NCBI RefSeq assembly: GCF_021044885.1
Contig: NZ_JAJNOD010000001.1
Location: 248,001 to 312,000 of the forward strand
DNA length: 64,000 nt
From: Microbacterium nymphoidis
Lineage (GTDB): Bacteria; Actinomycetota; Actinomycetes; Actinomycetales; Microbacteriaceae
Direction: 5' to 3'
Below, piece after piece: positions 24,089-32,427 of the stretch. Every line of letters starts with the position of its first letter. The stretch's first letter is position 1. Both the position numbers and the translations under genes were made by a program. The notes beneath the pieces were generated by a model that did no database searches, had not been told where the DNA came from, and worked only from the letters and a program-made list of their open reading frames with translations.

Positions 24089-24568
24089 TCAGAAGGTCTT
24101 GCCGCGGTTCGCCAGACGGACCCGCTTGGACGGCTTGCCGCCGACGAACGACCGCGCGGAGTCGACGAGGAAGCCGTTGCGCAGTGCCTCGCGACCGATC
24201 AGCATGCGAAAGCCCATCTGTGCGCGGTTGGTGAGGGTGAGCTCCACCGGCATCTCGACGCCCACCAGACGCAGATCGGCGATCACGACGATGCGCCGCT
24301 CCACGTGGCCCGAAGAACTGCGGACGTCTCGCCGATCGTGGATCGGCAGCTCGACGACCTGAGCATCGGCATCGGAGAACTGCCAGGGGTGCACGGCGAA
24401 GCGCACCCACTCGCGACCCTCGTGATCGAACTCGACGATGTCGAAGGCGTGCAACGATGAGGTGCGTGCCCCCGTATCGATCTTCGCCTTGATCCAGGGC
24501 AGCTCGATGCCGGCCAGCGATACCCATTCTCGCCAGCCCGTGACGGTGATTGAATTACCTGAGCCCAC
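24089..24568 (-). CDS. RimB-like 'ATP-dependent zinc protease' (retropepsin-like) protein
   Basis: 159 aa. Diagnostic is KAKIDTGARTSSLHA near residue 28, the Asp-Thr-Gly of an aspartic-protease-like fold (PF05618). GFRMLIGREALRNGFLVD is the second conserved block. In Pseudomonas such proteins (RimB) act with RimK in control of glutamate tails on ribosomal protein S6. Here it is divergent from rimK with only 26 bp between them, which supports that link. The historical name is probably a misnomer. Confidence 0.8.
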   Translation of the reverse strand: MGSGNSITVTGWREWVSLAGIELPWIKAKIDTGARTSSLHAFDIVEFDHEGREWVRFAVHPWQFSDADAQVVELPIHDRRDVRSSSGHVERRIVVIADLRLVGVEMPVELTLTNRAQMGFRMLIGREALRNGFLVDSARSFVGGKPSKRVRLANRGKTF

Positions 24569-24594
24569 CCGATCATCATGACAGGAAAACGCAG

Positions 24595-25797
24595 TTGAAG
24601 ATCGCCATCCTTTCTCGTGCGCCGCAGGCGTACTCCACGCAGCGTCTGCGCGCCGCTGCCGTTCAACGGGGTCACGAGGTCAAGGTTCTCAATACTCTGC
24701 GCTTCGCGATCGATCTCGCCGGAGATGCGCCCGACCTGGCGTATCGGGGCCGCCGGCTGAGCGATTACGACGCGATCCTGCCGCGCATCGGATCCTCCAT
24801 CACCTACTTCGGGACCGCTGTCGTGCGCCAGTTCGAGCAGATGGACGTCTACACGCCCAACACCTCCAACGGCATCGCCAACGCGCGCGACAAGCTGCGC
24901 GCCACCCAGATCCTGTCGCGTCACGGCATCGCCCTGCCGCCCACCGCCTTCGTGCGCAACCGGGCGGACGTGCGACCGGCGATCGAGAGCGTGGGTGGTG
25001 CGCCGGTCGTCATCAAGCTGCTGGAGGGCACTCAGGGCATCGGGGTCATCCTCGCCCCGCAGGTGAAGGTGGCGGAGGCCATCATCGAGACGCTGCACTC
25101 CACGAAGCAGAACGTGCTGATTCAGAAGTTCATCTCCGAGTCACGAGGACGCGACATCCGCGCCCTCGTGGTGGGCGACCGCGTCGTCGCGGCGATGCGG
25201 CGCACCGCCCAGGGCGACGAGTTCCGCTCCAACGTGCACCGCGGCGGATCCGTGGAGGCCGTGGAACTGGATGAGGAGTACCAGCGCACCGCCGTGCGCG
25301 CGGCGCAGATCATGGGTCTGCGCGTCGCCGGCGTCGACATGCTGGAGGGTGTGGACGGTCCTCTCGTGATGGAGGTCAACTCGTCTCCCGGACTTCAGGG
25401 CATCGAAGCAGCCACCAAGCTGGACGTCGCCGGCGCGATCATCGACCACATCGCGAACCAGGTCGCGTTCCCCGAGATCGATGTGCGTCAGCGCCTGGCT
25501 GTGTCCACGGGCTACGGCGTTGCGGAACTCCTCGTGCACAATGGCGCCGGCGTCGTCGGGCAGACCCTGGGGGAGGCGGGTCTGTGGGAGCGCGACATCA
25601 CCGTGCTCACCCTGCACCGCGGCACCACCGTGATCCCCAACCCGCGTAAGCATGTGATCCTCGAAGGCGAAGACCGCCTCCTATGCTTCGGCAAGCTGGA
25701 GGAGATGCGCTCGATGATCCCGGAGCGCCGCCGTCGCGCACGGGTACGCAAGCTCCCCAAGGAACCCATCCCGAAGGACACCGGAGTAGAGGACTGA
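24595..25797 (+). CDS. rimK: RimK-type glutamate ligase with C-terminal RCK_C-like domain
   Basis: ATP-grasp ligase expected to add glutamates to ribosomal protein S6. The TTG at 24595 is chosen because it gives MKIAILSRAPQAYSTQRLR, the classic RimK start, and AGGAAAA lies six bases upstream. The ATP-grasp core spans about 95-290 (VIKLLEGTQGIGVILA, MEVNSSPGLQGIE). Residues about 300-370 (GYGVAELLVHNGAGVVGQTL, then ITVLTLHRG) look like a TrkA/RCK_C regulatory domain, absent from E. coli RimK (300 aa). Confidence 0.9.
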   Translation: MKIAILSRAPQAYSTQRLRAAAVQRGHEVKVLNTLRFAIDLAGDAPDLAYRGRRLSDYDAILPRIGSSITYFGTAVVRQFEQMDVYTPNTSNGIANARDKLRATQILSRHGIALPPTAFVRNRADVRPAIESVGGAPVVIKLLEGTQGIGVILAPQVKVAEAIIETLHSTKQNVLIQKFISESRGRDIRALVVGDRVVAAMRRTAQGDEFRSNVHRGGSVEAVELDEEYQRTAVRAAQIMGLRVAGVDMLEGVDGPLVMEVNSSPGLQGIEAATKLDVAGAIIDHIANQVAFPEIDVRQRLAVSTGYGVAELLVHNGAGVVGQTLGEAGLWERDITVLTLHRGTTVIPNPRKHVILEGEDRLLCFGKLEEMRSMIPERRRRARVRKLPKEPIPKDTGVED

Positions 25798-25829
25798 ACG
25801 GGCAGCGCACGCGGCGCCCTGCGCGCCGC

Positions 25830-26996
25830 GTGATTACGTGTGCTCTGCTGGCGGCCGGCCTGCTGACGCTCTCCGCCTGCAAGCCGCAGTTCGTGCTCGA
25901 TCCGGAGTTCGCGGCACGGGAGATCCCCGTGGGGGCTGCATCCACCGATCCGCTGCTGCACGATGACGACTTCCGCGACATGATGAGCGACTTCCCGATC
26001 ATGCAGCGATCCATGGACGCATCGGTGCCCATCCCCGGGCTGTACGGCGCGTACGGGCTCAAGCGCAACGACACCGCTACGGCGTACAAGCTCATCCTGT
26101 CGAAGGGCTTCACCCCGCAGGGGCTCGCGCTCAGTGACGATCAGGTGTTCGTCTCCGCCTACGACCATCAGCACAAGATGAACTCGGTGGTGTTCGTCTT
26201 CGACTACTCGGGTGAGTTCGTGAAGACCATCTCCCTGCGCAACAAGGCGCACGTGGGCGGCATCGGGTACGACCAGGAGGCTCGCGTGCTCTGGATCGGG
26301 GACACCCGCGACGGACGTGCAGCCATCTCCGGCATCCTCCAGGACAGCATCGACGACTACGACATCCATGCCGCTGCGCCGATCGAGTACGCGGTCTCGT
26401 ACATCGTCGACAGCCTCGAAGGCGTTTCCACCTTGGACTTCCATGGTGATCTCCTCTGGGCGAGCTACTTCACCAATGATCCTGACGACTCCCAGATCCA
26501 GGTGTTCAGCCTCGACTACTCGGAGCCCGATGCCGAGGGGTTCGTGGAGCTCACGGACGTGGGCGACACTGATCGCTCCTACATCGACGACGACGGCGAT
26601 CACCACATCTTCGCGGATCTGGCGTTCACGGCCCCCAAAGAGGTGCAGGGTCTGGCGTTCGATGACACGCACCTGTACGTGGCTCAGTCCTTCGGTACGA
26701 AGAACTCACGGCTGACGCGCTACGACCTCGCCGTGGACGACGACTCCGCTGTCTTCACCAACGGCGTATCGATCGAACTGCCGCCCTACCTGGAGCAGAT
26801 CGCCCTCTCGGGCGAGGATGGCGCCAGCGACATCCACCCGCTGTTCGAGAGCGCGCAACCGGCGTACCGGAAGAAGGTCGACGTGTTCGTCGATCGGATC
26901 GTGACCATCACGCACGCCGACTTCGAGGCGGAGGCGACCGAGGATGAGCGGGCGCCGGAACTCGTCGAGATCGAGGTCACCGCGGCGGATGAGTGA
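25830..26996 (+). CDS. Lipoprotein with probable beta-propeller fold
   Basis: About 388 aa from GTG 25830, with lipobox LSACK after a hydrophobic segment. The positively charged stretch just upstream (RTRRPARR) and a GGAGTAGAGG site hint that the real start is a CTG at 25794 overlapping the rimK stop (CTGA). The body repeats short blocks such as GLALSDDQVFVSAYDHQ, VLWIGDTRDGRA and GLAFDDTHLYVAQSFG, as in propeller proteins. No family recognised. It is coupled to rimK, so it may belong to the same function. Confidence 0.7.
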   Translation: MITCALLAAGLLTLSACKPQFVLDPEFAAREIPVGAASTDPLLHDDDFRDMMSDFPIMQRSMDASVPIPGLYGAYGLKRNDTATAYKLILSKGFTPQGLALSDDQVFVSAYDHQHKMNSVVFVFDYSGEFVKTISLRNKAHVGGIGYDQEARVLWIGDTRDGRAAISGILQDSIDDYDIHAAAPIEYAVSYIVDSLEGVSTLDFHGDLLWASYFTNDPDDSQIQVFSLDYSEPDAEGFVELTDVGDTDRSYIDDDGDHHIFADLAFTAPKEVQGLAFDDTHLYVAQSFGTKNSRLTRYDLAVDDDSAVFTNGVSIELPPYLEQIALSGEDGASDIHPLFESAQPAYRKKVDVFVDRIVTITHADFEAEATEDERAPELVEIEVTAADE

Positions 26997-26999
26997 GGC

Positions 27000-27665
27000 T
27001 CACCGGGCACCGGGCAGGACGAGAGCCGTCTCGTAGGCGAGGATCACGAGCTGAGCACGGTCGCCGGCGTGGACCTTCGTCATCGTCCGGTTCACATGCG
27101 TCTTCGCCGTGTGCAGGGAGATGGTGAGCGCGTCCGCGATCTCGGCGTTGGATAGTCCTCTGCCGACGAGCTCGAGGACTTCGAGTTCTCGGGGAGTGAG
27201 GCTTGCCAGCCGCGGATCCGCCGGGTCCGCCGCCCGGGGCCGGGGGTCGGTGACCCGCTCGATGAGGGTCCGGGTGGCGGCGGGGGACAGCAGCGCGTCA
27301 CCGTCGTGGACGGTGCGAACCGCCTGAACGATCGCGCTCGGCTCCGCTCCCTTGCCGATGAACCCGCTGGCTCCGGCCCGCAGGGCGGCGAGGACGTAGT
27401 CGTCCTCCTCGAAGGTGGTGAGGATCAGGATCCGGGCGGTCGTGCCGGTTGCATCCGTGCGGATCCGAGCGGTCGCAGCGATGCCGTCGAGGACGGGCAT
27501 CCGAATGTCCATGAGCACCACATCGGGACGCAGTCGTCGAGCAAGAGTCACCGCCTCATCGCCGTCAGCGGCCTCGCCGATGACATCGAGGCCGCCATCG
27601 ACGAGGATCTCGCGCACGGCCCGCCGAATCAGTGGCTGATCATCGACGATGAGGACGCGCGTCAT
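27000..27665 (-). CDS. NarL/LuxR-family response regulator
   Basis: 221 aa. Receiver with DD near residue 8, phospho-acceptor in VVLMDIRMP and K in GFIGKGA. The LuxR-type helix-turn-helix is LTPRELEVLELVGRGLSNAE, then IADALTISLHTAKTHV. Its start overlaps the kinase stop. A 24-bp palindrome upstream of the kinase (28871) is a candidate binding site. Confidence 0.92.
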   Translation of the reverse strand: MTRVLIVDDQPLIRRAVREILVDGGLDVIGEAADGDEAVTLARRLRPDVVLMDIRMPVLDGIAATARIRTDATGTTARILILTTFEEDDYVLAALRAGASGFIGKGAEPSAIVQAVRTVHDGDALLSPAATRTLIERVTDPRPRAADPADPRLASLTPRELEVLELVGRGLSNAEIADALTISLHTAKTHVNRTMTKVHAGDRAQLVILAYETALVLPGAR

Positions 27666-28816
27666 CGCTGATCCGGGGAAACAGTCGGCAACTCCACGCG
27701 AAGGCGGAAGGCTGCGGAGGTGTGTGCGCTCTCGATGTGCCCTCCCGCAGCCGCCACACGCTCTCCCAGCCCACGCAGGCCATGACCGCTCCGAGCCCCG
27801 TCCGTCTCGCCGGATGCGGGATTGGTGATGGTGATGGTGAGGCTTCCCGTCGTGGGGACGAACTCCACGGTAGCGCGGGAGCCGTCGCCGTGCTTGACCG
27901 CGTTGGTGAGCCCCTCCAGGAGCGCGAGGTGAGCCGCGTGGTCGGCCGCCGGAGTCAGTACGGGCAGCTTCCCGTCACCCGTCACGTGAAGGTTCAGGCC
28001 GGAGTTCCGGAAGCGGTCGAACAGGGTTCCCCGTTCGGCGAGCCCCGATTGCGGGCGCAGCGTTCGCAGTTCACCAGGGTCATCGGATCGGAGAAGCGCC
28101 AGCAGCGCTCCGATATCCGAGAGCACCGTGCGCGACGCGGATCGGATGGTGGCAAGCGCCTCGCGGGCGCGTTCCGGTGACGTCTCGACCGCGGCGGATG
28201 CGACGCCCGCGTTCAGGCTGATCACCGAGATCTGGTGGGCGACGAGGTCGTGCAGGTCTCGCGCGATGCTCACCCGTTCCTCGGCAACACGCCGACGCGC
28301 CTCGTCCTCCCGTGAGCGCTCGGCGCGTTCGACGCGCTCGGACATCATGGTCGTGTACTCGCGGCGCGATCGCGCGGCGGCGCCGAGAGCGGCGCCCACC
28401 ACGATGAACGCGAGGAACTGCATGGCGCGCGAGTCGAACGGCTCCCCACCGAGCACGAGCATGTTGGTGGTGAAGACGATGACGACCGTCGCCGCGACCG
28501 TGACCAGCGCTGTCGTGCGAGACAGGCGGTCCGTGACGGCGTAGGCGGCGATCGCGAGGGCCATCAGCGTGCTGGCGCCGAGGACGCCCGCCGCGGCGAG
28601 CACCGTGTTGCAGATCAGCGTGAGGCCGAGCACAGCGAGCGACGCTCGCCGGCGCAGCAGCAGCGCGGCCGCCGGCAGCAGGGCGGGTACGAGCTGCCAG
28701 CCGTGAGCGCGAAACGTCTCGTCCGGGAAGGGGAGCACGCCCAGAAGCACAATGACGGCGACGGCGGAGATGTCGCCGAGCACCGCAGGGGAGCGGGATG
28801 CGCGATTCGTGCTCAC
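27662..28816 (-). CDS. NarL-type sensor histidine kinase (HisKA_3)
   Basis: About 384 aa from GTG 28816; ATG 28855 is an alternative 13 codons earlier. Four to five N-terminal membrane helices have little extracytoplasmic sequence, so the sensing is likely intramembrane. The HisKA_3 phospho-acceptor is SIARDLHDLVAHQISVIS. HATPase motifs are EGLTNAVKHG and GHGLRGLGERV. Partner of the regulator at 27000; the pair faces an alpha/beta hydrolase gene. Confidence 0.88.
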   Translation of the reverse strand: MSTNRASRSPAVLGDISAVAVIVLLGVLPFPDETFRAHGWQLVPALLPAAALLLRRRASLAVLGLTLICNTVLAAAGVLGASTLMALAIAAYAVTDRLSRTTALVTVAATVVIVFTTNMLVLGGEPFDSRAMQFLAFIVVGAALGAAARSRREYTTMMSERVERAERSREDEARRRVAEERVSIARDLHDLVAHQISVISLNAGVASAAVETSPERAREALATIRSASRTVLSDIGALLALLRSDDPGELRTLRPQSGLAERGTLFDRFRNSGLNLHVTGDGKLPVLTPAADHAAHLALLEGLTNAVKHGDGSRATVEFVPTTGSLTITITNPASGETDGARSGHGLRGLGERVAAAGGHIESAHTSAAFRLRVELPTVSPDQR

Positions 28817-28870
28817 CCTCCCAGCCTTCCACGGCACGGCATTCGGCGGATCCATCCGGCGATCCATGGG

Positions 28871-28894
28871 CGCGTACCGCAAACGCGGTACGCG
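28871..28894. promoter_or_regulatory. 24-bp palindromic operator candidate
   Basis: CGCGTACCGC - AAAC - GCGGTACGCG, perfect 10-bp arms, in the 150-bp gap between the divergent kinase and hydrolase genes. It is a likely site for the NarL-type regulator or another dimeric factor. Confidence 0.5.
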
Positions 28895-28969
28895 AGTGCC
28901 TGCGTCCGGGCGATGCATCCGCGCGCACGGGCCGGGAGCCTGGAAGGGCGAATCGACCGAGAGGATCCC

Positions 28970-29911
28970 ATGAAGAAGTCGAGGAAAGCGCTGATCGCCA
29001 TCGGGGCAGTGGCCGCGGCCATCGCCGTGGGCCTGGCCACCACGACCGTGGTCAACGTGGTGGCGACCACCGCCGAAGCCGAAGCCATCGAACCTTATGG
29101 TCAGAGCGTCGAGGTGGCGGGGAAGAGCATGAATGTGCTGGTGACGGGCGAAGGGGAGGACCTCGTGCTGCTCCCGGGTTTCGGAACCTCGTCGCCGGTG
29201 CTTGACTTCGCGCCCCTGATCGAGGATCTGGCCGCGGATCACCGGCTCATCGTGGTGGAGCCGTTCGGTTACGGCCTGAGTGATGCCACCGAGGACGCGC
29301 GGACCACTGCCAACATCGTGAGCGAAGTGCACGAAGCTCTCCAGGCGCTCGGTGTGACCAGCTACACACTGATGGGGCACTCCATCGCGGGGCTCTACGG
29401 CATCGAGTTCGCCGAGCGGTATCCCGACGAGGTACACGGATTCGTGGGCATAGACAGCAGCGTTCCCGGTCAGCCGAACATGGACGTCGCCTTTCCCACC
29501 GGGCTTCTCGGCGCGCTGAAGGGTCTCGGACTGGTGCGGCTGTTGTCCGGCGTCGGCGGCGACGGTGGCTACGCCTCGCCGTACTACGACGACCACGAGC
29601 GTCAGCAGATCGGTCTGCTGACCCAGCGCAACAGCCTGGAGCCGACCTACCTCGACGAGATGGCACGTATCCGCACCAACTTCGCAGATGCCGAGGGAAG
29701 GACCTTCCCGGCTGATCTTCCGCTGCTGCTGTTCGTGCAGCATGTCAATCCGGCGAACGACGACTGGTTGCCGATGCACGAAAGACAGGCCGCCACCGTC
29801 ACGGATGGGACCGTCATCCCCCTCGACGGCGATCACTATCTGCACCACACCCAGTCCCCGGCGATCGCTCAGGAGTTCCGGGCATGGGAGGCGCAGCACT
29901 CGTCCCGCTGA
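28970..29911 (+). CDS. Membrane-anchored or secreted alpha/beta hydrolase
   Basis: 313 aa. N-terminal MKKSRKALIAIGAVAAAIAV is an uncleaved anchor or signal sequence. The hydrolase has LVLLPGFGTSSPV (oxyanion region), the nucleophile elbow MGHSIAG (Ser), an Asp in FVQHVNPANDDW and His in GDHYLHHTQ. Substrate unknown. Probably the target of the divergent two-component system. Confidence 0.85.
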   Translation: MKKSRKALIAIGAVAAAIAVGLATTTVVNVVATTAEAEAIEPYGQSVEVAGKSMNVLVTGEGEDLVLLPGFGTSSPVLDFAPLIEDLAADHRLIVVEPFGYGLSDATEDARTTANIVSEVHEALQALGVTSYTLMGHSIAGLYGIEFAERYPDEVHGFVGIDSSVPGQPNMDVAFPTGLLGALKGLGLVRLLSGVGGDGGYASPYYDDHERQQIGLLTQRNSLEPTYLDEMARIRTNFADAEGRTFPADLPLLLFVQHVNPANDDWLPMHERQAATVTDGTVIPLDGDHYLHHTQSPAIAQEFRAWEAQHSSR

Positions 29912-30904
29912 TCACGGCTGGAGGACGTCGGAGCTCGCGCGCCGCAGGCGGGCGCGAATGACTCGCTCCGAGTTGGCCGCCTGTGACAGACGGTGTCCGC
30001 CGTAGGCGATGCCACCCCTCAGGCGTCTCGTGATCGCGATCCAGGAGCAGAGCCCGCGTTCGAGGACCCAGAACGGAGCCCAGAACGCAGAGGATGCCGG
30101 AAACACCGCCCGCCCACCCGCCCGGCGTCGGCCGATCTCCGCGAGCAACGCCGTCGCCGATGCCGCGGCGATCAGGAGGACGGGTCGGCGTCGTCCGCAG
30201 AGTACCGCCGGGACGATGGCCGCCTCGGCGGCGAGCCGCATCGGCTGCGCGAAGCTCTCGTACGCCTGCCGCACCCGCTGCGCGCGGAAGTGCTGAAACG
30301 AAGAAGGGCGTCGTGCCACGAACAGCCCCGGAAGATCGCACACGCGGCCGCCGGCGGCCCGCACCGTGCGCTCAAGTTCCAGGTTCTCGAAGAGCGATGC
30401 GCCGTCATACCCGCCGCTTCGCGCGAGGAGGGAGCGACGGACGGCGTATGTGCCCGGGTAATCGGAGGAGAGGGCTCTGTTCATCAGGGTGCGCGCCGTG
30501 TCCCAGCGCGCATGCCAGGGCAGCGGATCGAAGTAGTTCTGGGGCTTGACCAGTTCCGCGCGGGCGAGTTCTGCGACGAGCGCGCGAAGCGCACCCTCGG
30601 TGTAGCGCACGTCGTCGTCCGCGATCACGATGCTGTCGTGACGTGCCGCAGCGATGCCGGTCAGCACCCCGTCCACCTTCCCGTTCGCGGCGGCCGCGGG
30701 CCCGGAGGCCACCGCGAGATGGCGCACGAGGCCGTCCCACGAACGCGCATGCGCGGCGAAGAGCTCAGCGGGGGAGCCGTCGACGATGGTGATGTCGATC
30801 CAGGTCGAGAGGCTGCGGAGATAATCCGTGAGGTCGTCGCGGTCGTCATCGGTGCTCCACCGCAGCGGGAGCACGTATTCTGCGGCGATTCGCCGGGAGG
30901 TCAC
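29912..30904 (-). CDS. Glycosyltransferase family 2 protein
   Basis: 330 aa from GTG 30904, with ribosome site GGAGGGGCG and start overlapping the CDGSH gene stop (GTGA). GT-A features: YVLPLRWSTDDDRDDLTDYL at the N terminus, the metal-binding triple Asp in SIVIADDDVRYTEG, and ENLELERTVRAAGG near the acceptor site. One or two hydrophobic segments at about 240-300 suggest membrane association. Acceptor unknown. Last gene of a three-gene overlapping operon. Confidence 0.8.
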   Translation of the reverse strand: MTSRRIAAEYVLPLRWSTDDDRDDLTDYLRSLSTWIDITIVDGSPAELFAAHARSWDGLVRHLAVASGPAAAANGKVDGVLTGIAAARHDSIVIADDDVRYTEGALRALVAELARAELVKPQNYFDPLPWHARWDTARTLMNRALSSDYPGTYAVRRSLLARSGGYDGASLFENLELERTVRAAGGRVCDLPGLFVARRPSSFQHFRAQRVRQAYESFAQPMRLAAEAAIVPAVLCGRRRPVLLIAAASATALLAEIGRRRAGGRAVFPASSAFWAPFWVLERGLCSWIAITRRLRGGIAYGGHRLSQAANSERVIRARLRRASSDVLQP

Positions 30905-31104
30905 CGCCCCTCCGTCCGGAATCCCGCGGCCTTGTGGGTTCCGTCGCAGAACGGCTTGATGGCGGAGAGCCCGCATCGGCACAGTGCGCTCGTTCGCCGG
31001 CGAAGGGTGATCGGCTCACCATCGGCGGTCATCAGTTCCACGTCACCGCGCACGAGGAGCGGGCCGTCAGGATACGGCGTGATGGTCGCCCGGCGGGCGC
31101 TCAT
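30901..31104 (-). CDS. CDGSH iron-sulfur domain protein
   Basis: 67 aa. The 2Fe-2S ligand pattern CRCGLSAIKPFCDGTH (C-x-C-x2-S-x3-P-x-C-D-G-x2-H) is complete. Such small proteins carry a labile [2Fe-2S] cluster and act in redox or cluster transfer. It overlaps both neighbours by 4 bp and sits behind a haem-oxygenase-fold enzyme, a pairing that suggests a shared redox task. Confidence 0.9.
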   Translation of the reverse strand: MSARRATITPYPDGPLLVRGDVELMTADGEPITLRRRTSALCRCGLSAIKPFCDGTHKAAGFRTEGR

Positions 31105-32144
31105 GCTTCGTCCTGCTGTCGCAACGAGGACTCGTCCGCCGACCAGCGCTCCAGCATGTGAGCCGCCACCATGCCGTCGAGGGCGAGGCAGGCGGCCGCC
31201 CCGAACATGATGTCGGGAAGCAGGTCGGGCCGGTCCTCCCCGAGTGAGCCGGCGAGGTCGCGCGCGGCGATCTGCTCGTGGACCGCGTCGGCCTCCACAT
31301 GCTCATCGAAGTAGTCCGTTACATCGGGGCCGTACCCGAGGCGCCGGAATCCATCGCCGTAGAGCCGGTTCGGAATCGACGACGTCATCTCGAATGCGGC
31401 GAGATGACCGACGATGGCGCCGATCAGCCGGCGATTGAGGCCGAACATCGACATCATGTTGTGCGAGGCGAGGATGATGGCCGGCACATCGTCCACGTAG
31501 GCCCCGTATGTGTCGTCCAATCCCGCGCCCCGCATCGACGCCGCGAAGATCGCGGCATGAACGCGGTCGGGCCGTCCTCCGCCGTACTCGTCGGACTGGA
31601 TCTCGACGAGCGCAGCCTTGGCCCGCCCATGCAGCCGCGGAATCGCCCACGAGTGCGGGTCCGCTTCCCGCAGGGTGTAGACCGAGCGCTGCATGAGGAA
31701 CTCCCGAAGTTGCGCTGTGGTGGCTTTGCGCGCGACGAAGCGGGAGAGGCTTGGGCCGTCGTCGGCGCTCGTGAGGTGGAACAAAGCCCGGGCGATCGCG
31801 TCCGGTGTCCGCTCGGGCAGGGGAGGCACGTCGACGACCCCGCGGATCGCACGTTCGAACTCCTCCTCGATAGCGGAGCGGGCGGCGATGGCGTGAACGT
31901 CCCATTCGAGACGGGGATCGAACGCTCCGACCGAGCCATAGGCGGACGCATACAGCGAGAAGAGTGCGAGCTGGATGTCGTCGTCGTGCAGGACGTCTGC
32001 GCTGGCACCGAGCGCGTCGCGGGCGAGGGCCGTGAGGTCCGCGGACCCGGCCCCGGACAGGTGCCCGATCACGGCCTCACTCAGCGGGCCGCGAGCGGCG
32101 AAGGGGAGGTGGGCGGTGTCGAGCGCGTCTGCGGTGATGGTCAC
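31101..32144 (-). CDS. Iron-containing redox enzyme (haem-oxygenase-like fold)
   Basis: 347 aa from GTG 32144, with GGAGACC upstream. All-helical; conserved blocks RLEWDVHAIAARSAIEEEFE, EIQSDEYGGGRPDRVHAAIF and YFDEHVEADAVHEQIAARDL. The E...ExH-type residues fit the diiron centre of haem-oxygenase-like oxidases (HDO class). Substrate unknown. First gene of the operon with the CDGSH protein and glycosyltransferase. Confidence 0.78.
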   Translation of the reverse strand: MTITADALDTAHLPFAARGPLSEAVIGHLSGAGSADLTALARDALGASADVLHDDDIQLALFSLYASAYGSVGAFDPRLEWDVHAIAARSAIEEEFERAIRGVVDVPPLPERTPDAIARALFHLTSADDGPSLSRFVARKATTAQLREFLMQRSVYTLREADPHSWAIPRLHGRAKAALVEIQSDEYGGGRPDRVHAAIFAASMRGAGLDDTYGAYVDDVPAIILASHNMMSMFGLNRRLIGAIVGHLAAFEMTSSIPNRLYGDGFRRLGYGPDVTDYFDEHVEADAVHEQIAARDLAGSLGEDRPDLLPDIMFGAAACLALDGMVAAHMLERWSADESSLRQQDEA

Positions 32145-32318
32145 GAGGTCTCCGATCTGGTCCCTGAAGTCTCGGGGAGCGTGGGAGCAGCCGGAACCCG
32201 GTTGACGCCCGCCCGCCCAGCGGGTATCGGTGCTCCGGCGGCCGGCGGCTGTCAAGGGGCTTTCCGGCGCAGCGCACCCGTCCGAGCCTGGTGCTTCGCA
32301 GACGGAGGGAGCGAACCG

Positions 32319-32426
32319 ATGCAGGATGTCGAGCGACGAGGGCCCCGATTCGTGTTCTGGGCGTGGCTGGCTCTGATCGTGGGCGGCCTGATCGTGATGA
32401 TCGCGTTGCCGTTGGTGGGACGCTGA
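32319..32426 (+). CDS. 35-aa single-helix membrane protein
   Basis: MQDVERRGPRFVFWAWLALI, then GGLIVMIALPLVGR: one transmembrane helix with a charged N terminus. GGAGGG lies ten bases before ATG 32319. It ends one base before the DUF6766 gene, so the two are cotranslated. Found by eye, too short for usual gene callers. Confidence 0.6.
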   Translation: MQDVERRGPRFVFWAWLALIVGGLIVMIALPLVGR

Positions 32427-32427
32427 C

